Source of the DNA: Frankiales bacterium
GTDB taxonomy: Bacteria; Actinomycetota; Actinomycetes; Mycobacteriales; SCTD01
Assembly (NCBI GenBank): GCA_025464915.1
Contig: JAODNF010000053.1
Coordinates: 1 to 12,483, forward strand
Length of the DNA: 12,483 nucleotides
Direction: 5' to 3'
Shown here: positions 1 to 5,537 of the stretch, in pieces
Layout: every line of letters begins with the position of its first letter
Position numbering within the stretch: the first letter of the stretch is position 1
Program-made: the position numbers and the translations under genes
Notes under the pieces: generated by a model
Told to the model about the DNA's origin: nothing
Seen by the model: only the letters and a program-made list of their open reading frames with translations
The model's database searches: none

Positions 1-61
1 GATTCGAACCCGCGTAGCCACCTTGAAAGGGTGGAGTCCTGGGCCGCTAGACGATGGGGAC
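1..61 (-). tRNA. tRNA-Glu (anticodon UUC), 3' end cut off by the window edge
   Basis: Read on the minus strand from 61, the sequence folds as a tRNA. The acceptor 5' strand is GTCCCCA, the D arm begins GTCT and ends GGAC, and the anticodon stem CCACC/GGTGG encloses the loop CTTTCAA. The anticodon is TTC (plus-strand positions 25-27), which decodes glutamate. The T arm CGGGT-TCGAATC runs off the left edge, so the 3' half of the T stem and the acceptor 3' strand are not visible. The layout matches actinobacterial tRNA-Glu genes. Confidence 0.95.
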
Positions 62-114
62 GGCGCCGCTGGCTTGTGGCGCGGTCCACGCCGTGGCCGT
101 CGGGGACCGCAAAA

Positions 115-120
115 GCATAG
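115..120 (-). promoter_or_regulatory. Possible -10 box of the tRNA-Glu promoter
   Basis: On the minus strand TATGCT lies 53 nt upstream of the tRNA 5' end and fits the TAnnnT form of the actinobacterial -10 box. No convincing -35 hexamer is found 16-19 nt further upstream. A 7-bp inverted repeat (GCGGTCC at 80-86 with GGACCGC at 103-109) lies between this box and the tRNA. It could instead be a weak terminator for the hydrolase gene that ends at 143. This is a guess from position and match only. Confidence 0.3.
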
Positions 121-142
121 CGGACCCACGGCCGGGCCCGCG

Positions 143-1660
143 CTAGCTCACGACGGGCAGCGCGACCTTGGCGTCCTGGATCACGACGGCGCCGGGAGTG
201 CGGCTGCCGAACCCGGCGAACATGTCGTTGGTGCCCGTGGCGACGACGTACAGCGACTGGCCCGCGGGCACGTCGACAGCGACGGAGGGCAGCTCGATCG
301 TGGTGGCGACACCGTTCACCGGGAGCCTGGAGGAGTACGGCAGCATGTTGCCCTGGACGATCCTGGCCGTGGCGGGCGTCGTGCCCACGGCGAGGGCGTA
401 GAAGGCGCGGTTGTTCACGCCGAGCGCCGTGACCGTGCCCGACAGGGTCGGCGTGCCGGCGACGCGCAGCGGGCCGTCAGCGACCTTGACGCCGAGCGGC
501 GCGCCCGCGACCTCGGTCGTCGCGACCGTGCCGATGGGGTACGACGCGTTCGGCGTGACGGATCGGGTCGTCGTGCAGGTGTTGCCGGACGTGGCCAGGT
601 GGTAGGCGCCGTAGCCCTTCAGCGCGTCCTTCTTGCCCTTGAGCACGTGGTCGAAGAACCGGATGGTGAGGGTCTGGAAGGTGCCGCCGCCCGTCAGCTT
701 CTCGCTGCACGGGTCACCGGACGGCTGCACGGTCAGGGGGAACGTGTTGGGCAGCACGTGGCCGCCGTTGTAGCCGACGAAGATGCTCCTCGCCCGCGCC
801 GCCGGGGTGAGGGCGCCGGCGAAGTTCTTCAGGCCCTGGTCGAGCGGGAACAGCTCGTCGGTGATGCCCTGGCGGAACAGCACCGGGACGTCGATGTGCC
901 GGCCCTGCGAGACCTGCCACTGCGGGCCGTTCTTGGCGAAGAACGCATCGAGGTCCGTGGTGCCGGGGATGCTGCCGTCGCTCCACGTGCCGCTGGCGGC
1001 GGAGGTCGCGAGGCCCTGCAGCACCTCGGGCGGCAGCGCGTTGGCGCCGGCGCCGGAGAGGGCGACGTCCCACTCGGTCTTGGCGACGCCCTGCGGCGCG
1101 AGCGACTGCTTCAGGCTCCACCAGGTGATCTCGGGAGCGAGCGCGTCGAAGACCTGCTTGTGCTTCTGCGCGATCTCCGTGAAGGCCCCGACGAACTGGT
1201 AGCCCCCACCGTAGGACCCTCCGATCGCGCCGATGCGCGGGTCGCCGGGGCCGTCCTGCTGGACCCAGGACAGCTTGCTCACGAGGTCGACCAGCTTGGC
1301 GACGTCCTCACCTTCGTAGGCGGGGTTCTCGATGCGGGCCTTGCCGCCGTCCTCACCGAAGCCGCGCTGGTCGAACGAGAGCACGCCGTACCCGGCCTTG
1401 GTGAAGGCATCGAAGGAGGAGGCGGTCGTGGTGCGCGACCCGGCCCAGCCGTGCGAGTGGAAGATGAGCGGCACCCGGTGCCGGGCGTCCGCGCCGGCCG
1501 GCCGGAACAGCGAGTAGCAGATCTTCTGCGGCGTCGTGCTGCCCGCGTCCGGGACGCTCAGCACGCACCCGTTCGTCGTCGTCACGGCACCGGCCGCATG
1601 GGCGGGCAGGCCGAGGGCGGCGAAGGTCACGGCGGACAGGAGCAGGGCGGCGCGCTTCAT
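143..1660 (-). CDS. Secreted alpha/beta hydrolase, CocE/X-Pro dipeptidyl-peptidase (S15)-like
   Basis: A 505-residue protein with a Sec-type signal peptide: K2-R3, a hydrophobic stretch at 4-20, and a likely cut after AHA at 21-23. No lipobox cysteine is present. The mature part is an alpha/beta hydrolase. HSHGWAGS (68-75) fits the oxyanion region, GGSYGG (147-152) is the nucleophile elbow with Ser149, D268 in GITDELF is the likely acid and H301 in NGGH the likely base. Residues from about 370 to 505 look like the beta-rich C-terminal domain of the CocE/S15 group. It probably cleaves a peptide or ester outside the cell; the substrate cannot be told. The ATG at 1660 gives an intact signal peptide but has only a weak Shine-Dalgarno. 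The gene stands alone, between an inverted repeat upstream and a tRNA downstream. Family assignment is firm; enzyme specificity is not. Confidence 0.85.
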   Translation of the reverse strand: MKRAALLLSAVTFAALGLPAHAAGAVTTTNGCVLSVPDAGSTTPQKICYSLFRPAGADARHRVPLIFHSHGWAGSRTTTASSFDAFTKAGYGVLSFDQRGFGEDGGKARIENPAYEGEDVAKLVDLVSKLSWVQQDGPGDPRIGAIGGSYGGGYQFVGAFTEIAQKHKQVFDALAPEITWWSLKQSLAPQGVAKTEWDVALSGAGANALPPEVLQGLATSAASGTWSDGSIPGTTDLDAFFAKNGPQWQVSQGRHIDVPVLFRQGITDELFPLDQGLKNFAGALTPAARARSIFVGYNGGHVLPNTFPLTVQPSGDPCSEKLTGGGTFQTLTIRFFDHVLKGKKDALKGYGAYHLATSGNTCTTTRSVTPNASYPIGTVATTEVAGAPLGVKVADGPLRVAGTPTLSGTVTALGVNNRAFYALAVGTTPATARIVQGNMLPYSSRLPVNGVATTIELPSVAVDVPAGQSLYVVATGTNDMFAGFGSRTPGAVVIQDAKVALPVVS

Positions 1661-1705
1661 GCGGTGTTGCTTCGCCGTTGCGCCCCGGAATTCCTGCCGG
1701 TCGGT

Positions 1706-1762
1706 CCCGCGGTTTCACTGATTCGCACGCCCTCAGGGGCGGCAGATCAGTGAAACCGCGGG
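1706..1762. repeat. Perfect 17-bp inverted repeat with nested inner hairpin; possible terminator of the thiolase gene
   Basis: CCCGCGGTTTCACTGAT at 1706-1722 is repeated exactly as its reverse complement at 1746-1762. The 23-nt interval contains a second stem, CGCCC (1728-1732) with GGGCG (1737-1741), around a TCAG tetraloop. It starts 14 nt after the thiolase stop codon, where a terminator is expected. It lacks a U-tract on either strand, as is common in actinobacteria. It lies 45 nt upstream of the hydrolase start codon at 1660, so it could also act as an operator or insulator for that gene. The arms are AT-richer than their surroundings. Confidence 0.8.
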
Positions 1763-1776
1763 GTTGTACGTCCGGG

Positions 1777-2916
1777 CTAGAGGAGCTCGAGGATGGTGGC
1801 GTTGGCCTGGCCGCCGCCCTCGCACATCGTCTGCAGGCCGTACGTGATGTTGTTGTCGCGCATGTGGTGCACCAGCGTCGTCATGATGCGGGCGCCGGAC
1901 CCGCCGAGCGGGTGGCCGAGAGCGATCGCGCCGCCGAGCGGGTTGGTGAGCTTGTCGTCGGCTCCGATCTCCTTGAGCCACGCCATCGGCACGGAGGCGA
2001 AGGCCTCGTTGACCTCGAACGCGCCGATGTCGCTCAGCTGCAGGCCGGACTTGGCGAGCGCCTTCTTGGTCGCCGGGATCGGGGCGGTGAGCATCGGCAT
2101 GGGGGCGTCGCCGGCGACGACGGCGGTGTGGATGCGGGCGATCGGGGTGAGGCCGTGCGCCTTGGCGAACTCGCTCGTCGTGATGAGCAGGGCCGCCGAG
2201 CCGTCGGAGATCTGGCTGCTGTTGGCGGCCGTGATCTTCCCGTCCTCCTTGAAGGGGGTCTTCAGGGTGGCGAGCTTCTCCAGCGTGCCGCCGGGGCGGA
2301 TGCCCTCGTCCTTGTTGACCAGGCCGTTCTCGGTCTCGACGCCGACGATCTGCGCGTCGAACGCGCCCGACTCCTGAGCGGCGGCCGCCCGCTCGTGCGA
2401 CTGCAGGCCGTACTCGTCGAGCTCGGTGCGGCTCATGTTCCACTGGTCCGCGATCATCTCGGCGCCCAGGCCCTGGTTCGGGAACTCCTCGCCGTAGCGG
2501 GCGAAGTACTTCTGTCCGAGCGGCGGCGCGGTGAAGCTGCTGCCCATCGGTGTGCGGCTCATCATCTCGACGCCGCCGGCGACCGCGAGGTCGTACTGAC
2601 CGGCGATGACGCCGGCCGCGGCGAAGTGCACCGACTGCTGGCTGGAGCCGCACTGGCGGTCGACCGTGGTGCCGGGGACGGACTCGGGCCAGCCGGCGGA
2701 CAGGACCGCGGTGCGGGCGATGTCGAAGGTCTGCTCGCCGACCTGCATGACGCAGCCCCAGATGACGTCGTCGACGAGCGCGGGGTCGATGCCGCTGCGC
2801 TCGGCGAGGGCCTGGAGGACCAGTGCGCTGATGTCAGCGGAGTGGATGCCGGACAAGCCGCCGTTGCGCTTGCCGACCGGGGTGCGTACTGCCTCGACGA
2901 TGACGGCGTCGCGCAT
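1777..2916 (-). CDS. Thiolase-family acetyl-CoA acyltransferase (FadA type)
   Basis: A 379-residue, full-length thiolase. The N-terminal signature VEAVRTPVGKRNG is at 7-19. The acyl-accepting Cys89 lies in DRQCGSSQQ, the NEAFA motif is at 303-307, His335 is in GHPLGGSGAR, and the second catalytic Cys365 is in MCEGGGQAN. All residues needed for catalysis are therefore present. It should carry out the thiolytic step of beta-oxidation, or the reverse condensation of two acyl-CoAs, in the cytoplasm. From memory the sequence is closest to the mycobacterial FadA group, some of which act in steroid or fatty-acid breakdown; the chain-length preference cannot be read. The ATG at 2916 is fixed by a strong GAGGAG (2924-2929) with a 7-nt spacer. 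No hydratase or dehydrogenase partner is adjacent, so it is probably transcribed alone. Confidence 0.92.
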   Translation of the reverse strand: MRDAVIVEAVRTPVGKRNGGLSGIHSADISALVLQALAERSGIDPALVDDVIWGCVMQVGEQTFDIARTAVLSAGWPESVPGTTVDRQCGSSQQSVHFAAAGVIAGQYDLAVAGGVEMMSRTPMGSSFTAPPLGQKYFARYGEEFPNQGLGAEMIADQWNMSRTELDEYGLQSHERAAAAQESGAFDAQIVGVETENGLVNKDEGIRPGGTLEKLATLKTPFKEDGKITAANSSQISDGSAALLITTSEFAKAHGLTPIARIHTAVVAGDAPMPMLTAPIPATKKALAKSGLQLSDIGAFEVNEAFASVPMAWLKEIGADDKLTNPLGGAIALGHPLGGSGARIMTTLVHHMRDNNITYGLQTMCEGGGQANATILELL

Positions 2917-2976
2917 AGCGGGTCTCCTCGTGTGTCAGTGGTGTTCCGACTGTAAACCGGCGTTCACGCACGCAGA

Positions 2977-3006
2977 AGAGCGGGACGGTGTGACCCATCC
3001 CGCTCT
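2977..3006 (-). terminator. Stem-loop terminator after the DRTG-repeat protein gene
   Basis: AGAGCGGGA (2977-2985) pairs perfectly with TCCCGCTCT (2998-3006), a 9-bp GC-rich stem around a 12-nt loop. On the minus strand it begins 13 nt after the stop at 3020 and is followed by TCTGCG. Its position supports the reading frame that ends at 3020 rather than the alternative frame that would run through it to 2935. Confidence 0.7.
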
Positions 3007-3019
3007 CCTCGGCTCTTGC

Positions 3020-3709
3020 CTAGCGGTGGTGGCGCCCAGCCCGGCGGACGCCGTCGCGGTCGCCGGTCCGGTCGCCGGTCCGGTCGCCGGTCCGGTCGCC
3101 GGAGATCCGGGTGTGGCGGACGGCGCTGCGGTCACCTGTCCGGTCGCCCGCCCGGTCACCCGTCCGGTCGGCTGTCCGGTCGCTGTCGCAGGCGTGCCGG
3201 GTGTCCGTCGCCCGCACGGTCCTCGTCACCGACGTCTGCACGACCGTCACCGGGACCGACCGAACGACCGCGGCCACGGGCGCCACGGTCGGCGAGGCCC
3301 GGTTCGCGAGCAGCGCCCGCAGGCTCGCAGCCGCGGCCGTGAGCCGCGACGTGATGACGTCGACCTTGGCCTGCTGCGCTGCCGTCAGGCCGTCCAGCGT
3401 GCTGAGCCGGGTGACGGTCACGGCCGCCGCCCGGAGCTGCTGCTTGGCCAGCAGCCGGGTCCGGCCGGTGAGCACCGCGTCGTCCGGCACCGCTGCTGCC
3501 GCGGTCTGGAGCGTCGTCGACCAGGCGTCCAGCCGCTCGAGCGGCACGGTCGCGAGGTCGGCCAGCAGCGCGCGGTAGCTCGCGTGCGGCGCGACGGCCG
3601 GCCTGGCGAGCCCGGACGTCACGTCATGGGCCTGGGCCTGGGCGGCAGGCAGGAGGGCGATCGCGCTCGCGGCCCCCGTGGTGATGATCAGCGTGCGTCG
3701 GGTCTTCAC
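3020..3709 (-). CDS. Exported hypothetical protein with a C-terminal DRTG-type tetrapeptide repeat tail
   Basis: A 229-residue protein of unknown function. Residues 1-27 form a signal peptide: K2-T-R-R, a hydrophobic core at 7-22, and a likely cut after AQA at 25-27. Residues 28-140 are Ala- and Leu-rich with helical character and no family I recognise. Residues 141-168 are rich in Val and Thr. From 177 to 220 a four-residue unit of the form DRTG runs for 11 units, some degenerate, and fades into a basic RHHR end. One cysteine (C174) precedes the repeats. The repeat is encoded by 12-bp tandem copies in GC-rich-wobble codons, and in this frame the third positions are almost all G or C. The GTG start is set by GGGAGGT at 3714-3720. 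The gene ends just before a stem-loop, so it is probably monocistronic. A frameshift in the repeat region cannot be excluded. Confidence 0.7.
   Translation of the reverse strand: MKTRRTLIITTGAASAIALLPAAQAQAHDVTSGLARPAVAPHASYRALLADLATVPLERLDAWSTTLQTAAAAVPDDAVLTGRTRLLAKQQLRAAAVTVTRLSTLDGLTAAQQAKVDVITSRLTAAAASLRALLANRASPTVAPVAAVVRSVPVTVVQTSVTRTVRATDTRHACDSDRTADRTGDRAGDRTGDRSAVRHTRISGDRTGDRTGDRTGDRDGVRRAGRHHR
3050..3181 (-). repeat. 12-bp tandem repeat coding for DRTG-type units
   Basis: Eleven in-frame 12-bp units cover residues 177-220 of the exported protein. The best-preserved run is at the 3' end of the gene (about 3056-3108 on the plus strand), where GGTCGCCGGTCC recurs almost without change. 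The middle units are degenerate (VRHT, RISG) but keep the 12-bp spacing. A repeat of this kind can change copy number by slippage without breaking the frame. Confidence 0.85.
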
Positions 3710-3713
3710 GACG

Positions 3714-3720
3714 ACCTCCC
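3714..3720 (-). promoter_or_regulatory. Shine-Dalgarno site that decides a GTG start
   Basis: On the minus strand GGGAGGT precedes the GTG at 3709-3707 by four bases. There is no in-frame ATG near it, and the signal peptide begins directly after this GTG, so the site settles the start of the exported repeat protein. Confidence 0.7.
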
Positions 3721-3800
3721 GTGTCAGCAGTCCCCCTGCTCACCGGCGTCGTTCCCCCTGTGACCGGCTTGTAACGCAGAGTTGGGACTGAACCTGCTCC

Positions 3801-3806
3801 TAGACT
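3801..3806 (+). promoter_or_regulatory. Probable -10 box of the tRNA-Lys promoter
   Basis: TAGACT fits the TAnnnT -10 form and ends 11 nt before the first base of the tRNA, so transcription would start about five bases upstream of the mature 5' end. No good -35 hexamer is seen at standard spacing. Confidence 0.5.
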
Positions 3807-3817
3807 CAGCCGCGCCA

Positions 3818-3891
3818 GGGCCTCTAGCTCAGTTGGTAGAGCAGCGGACTTTTAATCCGTCTTGTCGTCGGTTCGAGCCCGACGGGGCCCA
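3818..3891 (+). tRNA. tRNA-Lys (anticodon UUU)
   Basis: A complete cloverleaf of 74 nt. The acceptor GGGCCTC pairs with GGGGCCC with one G-U pair, and A3891 is the discriminator base. The D stem is GCTC/GAGC. The anticodon stem GCGGA/TCCGT encloses CTTTTAA, with anticodon TTT at 3851-3853. The T arm is GTCGG-TTCGAGC-CCGAC. The 3' CCA is not encoded. The variable loop reads as six bases, one more than usual for this tRNA. Confidence 0.97.
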
Positions 3892-3923
3892 CTCATCGGA
3901 CGGAACGGCAACGGGCTGCGGCT

Positions 3924-3998
3924 GCTCGCTAGCGGTTGAGCGCGAGCGACAGCGGTCGAGGCTGTTGCGGTTCTGTCACCCGTGACGCCGCAGCAGCC
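3924..3998. terminator. Two consecutive hairpins in the 177-bp gap between tRNA-Lys and arsC; likely bidirectional terminator
   Basis: The first stem is GCTCGC (3924-3929) with GCGAGC (3942-3947). The second is GGCTGTTGCGG (3960-3970) with CCGCAGCAGCC (3988-3998), 11 bp with one G-U pair. It holds a nested stem, GTCAC (3975-3979) with GTGAC (3982-3986). The plus-strand tRNA and the minus-strand arsC operon converge here, so these hairpins could stop both transcripts. There is no U-tract. The rest of 3892-4068 shows no credible gene. Confidence 0.5.
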
Positions 3999-4068
3999 GA
4001 CTGGTGTCGCGGAAGGTGCCCGCTGAGCGTGCGGCCAGGCCGGCAGTGCTCACTCGGCTGCTTCCGCG

Positions 4069-4443
4069 TCAGAGCCCGGCGGCAAGGGCGCGGACGCGGG
4101 CGTCGATGTCGTCGACGATGGCGCGGACGACCTCGAGCGGCTGGCCCTTCGGGTCGTCGACGGCCCAGTCCTCGTACTGCTTGCCCGGGAACACGGGGCA
4201 GGTCTCGCCGCAGCCCATGGTGACGACGACGCCCGCTTCCTGCACGCCGTCGTAGGTGAGCAGGGTCGGGACGTGGCCGGTCACGGTGAGGCCGCGCTCG
4301 GCAAGCACCTCAGCGACCACGGGGTTCACACCGTCGCCGGGCTCGGAGCCGGCGGAGCGGGCGTCGAGGCCCAGGGAGCGCGCGATCACCTGCGCTGCCA
4401 CGGACCTGCCGCTGTTGTGGATGCACGCGAACAGGACGATCAC
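4069..4443 (-). CDS. arsC: Arsenate reductase ArsC, low-molecular-weight phosphatase fold
   Basis: A 124-residue enzyme expected to reduce arsenate to arsenite in the cytoplasm. The N-terminal P-loop is C7-IHNSG-R13-S, the CX5R signature of the low-molecular-weight tyrosine-phosphatase fold. The late loop DWAVDDPKG carries the likely general-acid Asp97 before Pro98. Cys78 and Cys82 (MGCGETCP) sit where the thioredoxin-linked enzymes carry their redox cysteines. Actinobacterial relatives can instead use mycothiol and mycoredoxin, and the sequence does not decide which applies. The start is a GTG whose last bases form the TGA stop of the upstream aquaporin gene (GTGA, four-base overlap), so the two are translationally coupled. 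It is the last gene of the arsR-aquaporin-arsC operon. A plain protein-tyrosine phosphatase is a less likely reading, given the neighbours. Confidence 0.92.
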   Translation of the reverse strand: MIVLFACIHNSGRSVAAQVIARSLGLDARSAGSEPGDGVNPVVAEVLAERGLTVTGHVPTLLTYDGVQEAGVVVTMGCGETCPVFPGKQYEDWAVDDPKGQPLEVVRAIVDDIDARVRALAAGL

Positions 4444-5114
4444 GCGACGATGTTCTCGGCGATGTGGGCGGCGTCGGGGTAGAGCAGGCGCACGCAGCCG
4501 TAGCCGAGCGCGCCGCCGAGCAACTGCATGCCGACGAACGCGAGCACGCTCGACGGGTCGATGCCGGCGAAGGTGTCGGACAGCGTGCGGGCCACCGTGA
4601 TGGCCGGGTTGGCGAACGAGCTGCTGGACGTGAACCAGTAGGCGGCGGCGATGTAGCCGCCGACGGCGAAGGGCACCGCGGTACGGCGGGAGCGGGCGAC
4701 ACCGAAGACCACCAGCACCAGGCCGAGCGTCGCGACCACCTCGCCGAGCAGCTGTCCCGCGCCGCCGCGGGTGTGCGTGCTGACCGTCACGGCGTCCAGG
4801 TCGAACATCAGGTTCGCGACGACGACTCCGCCTGCGGTACCGAGGAACTGGGACGCGGTGAAGAGCGCGGCGTCGCGAGGTCGTACTGCCCGCAGCGCGA
4901 GCTCGACGAGCGTGACGACGGGGTTGAACGCCGCGGACACCGGGCCGAGGGCGAGGATCAGCGCGACGAGGACGGCGCCGGTCGCGGTGCTGTTCTCCAG
5001 CAGCTGGAGCCCGGTGTCCCGGGTGAGCCGGGTGGCCATGATCCCGGAGCCGACGACCGCGGCCGCGAGGAACGCCGAGCCGAGCAGCTCGGCGAAGGCC
5101 CGCCTCAGCAGCAC
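4440..5114 (-). CDS. aqpS: Aquaporin/glycerol-facilitator family channel of the ars operon (AqpS-like)
   Basis: A 224-residue membrane channel of the MIP family with about six hydrophobic segments (roughly 6-26, 44-62, 83-103, 121-140, 146-162, 188-208). The two half-helix motifs are NPV at 64-66, where NPA is usual, and NPA at 169-171, followed by the pore arginine R176. The start is taken as GTG at 5114 because the protein from LLRRAFAELLG onward looks like an MIP N-terminus. The upstream in-frame extension to 5279 is merely arsR read in another frame. The gene overlaps arsR by 10 bases and arsC by four. In Sinorhizobium meliloti, AqpS in an arsR-aqpS-arsC operon lets arsenite made by ArsC leave the cell passively. 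The same role is inferred here, since no arsenite pump is present. Confidence 0.88.
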   Translation of the reverse strand: MLLRRAFAELLGSAFLAAAVVGSGIMATRLTRDTGLQLLENSTATGAVLVALILALGPVSAAFNPVVTLVELALRAVRPRDAALFTASQFLGTAGGVVVANLMFDLDAVTVSTHTRGGAGQLLGEVVATLGLVLVVFGVARSRRTAVPFAVGGYIAAAYWFTSSSSFANPAITVARTLSDTFAGIDPSSVLAFVGMQLLGGALGYGCVRLLYPDAAHIAENIVA

Positions 5115-5458
5115 GACGGGTCGATCGTCCGGCACAGCGCCGTGAGGTTGTCGCGCAGCGGCCGGTAGAAGACGTTGGCTCCCTCGCGGGTGCCCTCGAC
5201 CAGCCCTGCCTCGCGCAGCTGCTTGAGGTGGTGGCTCACGGTCGCCTCCGTGAGCCCGACGGCAGGAGCGAGGTCGCACGTGCAGTGCCCGCCCTCGTTC
5301 GCGAGCAGCATCGACATGAGCCGGACGCGGACCGGGTCGGCGAGGGCCTTGAGGCGCAGCGCGACCTGCAGCGCGTCGCCGTCGGACATCACGCCGGCGG
5401 CGAGGGGGGTGCAGCAGACGGTCGCGCTGACGTCGAGGGCAGGAAGCGTCTTGGGCAC
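5105..5458 (-). CDS. arsR: ArsR-family arsenic-responsive transcriptional repressor
   Basis: A 117-residue winged-helix repressor. The start is taken as GTG at 5458, giving MPKTLPALDVSATVCC. On the minus strand TATGTT (5470-5465), a fair -10 box, ends six bases upstream, so the message is probably leaderless. Longer starts exist (ATG at 5473, TTG at 5485), but they would overlap the promoter and have no Shine-Dalgarno. From this start, Cys15-Cys16 match the vicinal pair described for the Corynebacterium glutamicum ArsR. Cys59 and Cys61 (HCTCD) could supply the third thiolate, near that protein's Cys55. The recognition helix lies in TEATVSHHLKQLREAG (70-85). The chain ends in another Cys pair (116-117). 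It should repress the operon and perhaps arsI until As(III) binds. It is the first gene of the operon and overlaps the aquaporin gene. Confidence 0.92.
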   Translation of the reverse strand: MPKTLPALDVSATVCCTPLAAGVMSDGDALQVALRLKALADPVRVRLMSMLLANEGGHCTCDLAPAVGLTEATVSHHLKQLREAGLVEGTREGANVFYRPLRDNLTALCRTIDPSCC

Positions 5459-5460
5459 GA

Positions 5461-5524
5461 GTTCAACATACATCGAACTTGACAAACATCACATCGCTGA
5501 GCAAGGTCTTAGACATCCATCGAA
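5461..5524. promoter_or_regulatory. arsR/arsI divergent control region with a duplicated operator-like element
   Basis: ACATACATCGAA (5466-5477) recurs as ACATCCATCGAA (5513-5524), 11 of 12 identical, 47 bp apart in the same orientation. The first copy covers the probable arsR -10 box (TATGTT on the minus strand, 5470-5465) and lies in an imperfect palindrome GTTC...GAAC (5461-5478). The second copy sits just upstream of the arsI ribosome site. A third, looser match (ACATCACATCG, 5486-5496) lies between them. TTGACA at 5479-5484 resembles a -35 box for arsI, but no clear -10 box follows at standard spacing. Binding of ArsR to these elements is inferred. Confidence 0.55.
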
Positions 5525-5537
5525 GAAAGGTGCTCCC

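Noticed and set aside
23..1753. 576-codon open frame on the plus strand opposite the hydrolase gene
   Set aside because: The product is Arg/Gly/Ala/Asp-rich with no domain. The minus strand here encodes a complete hydrolase with signal peptide and catalytic triad. It is a GC-rich shadow frame and also runs over the tRNA-Glu flank.
1678..2955. 425-codon plus-strand frame opposite the thiolase
   Set aside because: It is a low-complexity shadow of a gene with every thiolase motif in place.
3050..3181. CRISPR-like regular repeat
   Set aside because: The 12-bp units are contiguous with no spacers and lie in frame in a coding sequence.
3818..4068. Integration site (attL/attR) at the tRNA-Lys 3' end
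   Set aside because: No second copy of the tRNA 3' end, no integrase and no shift in base composition is visible within the window.
5115..5279. N-terminal extension of the aquaporin frame
   Set aside because: It lies within arsR, is Arg/Pro-rich and has no membrane character. The MIP protein begins properly at the GTG at 5114.
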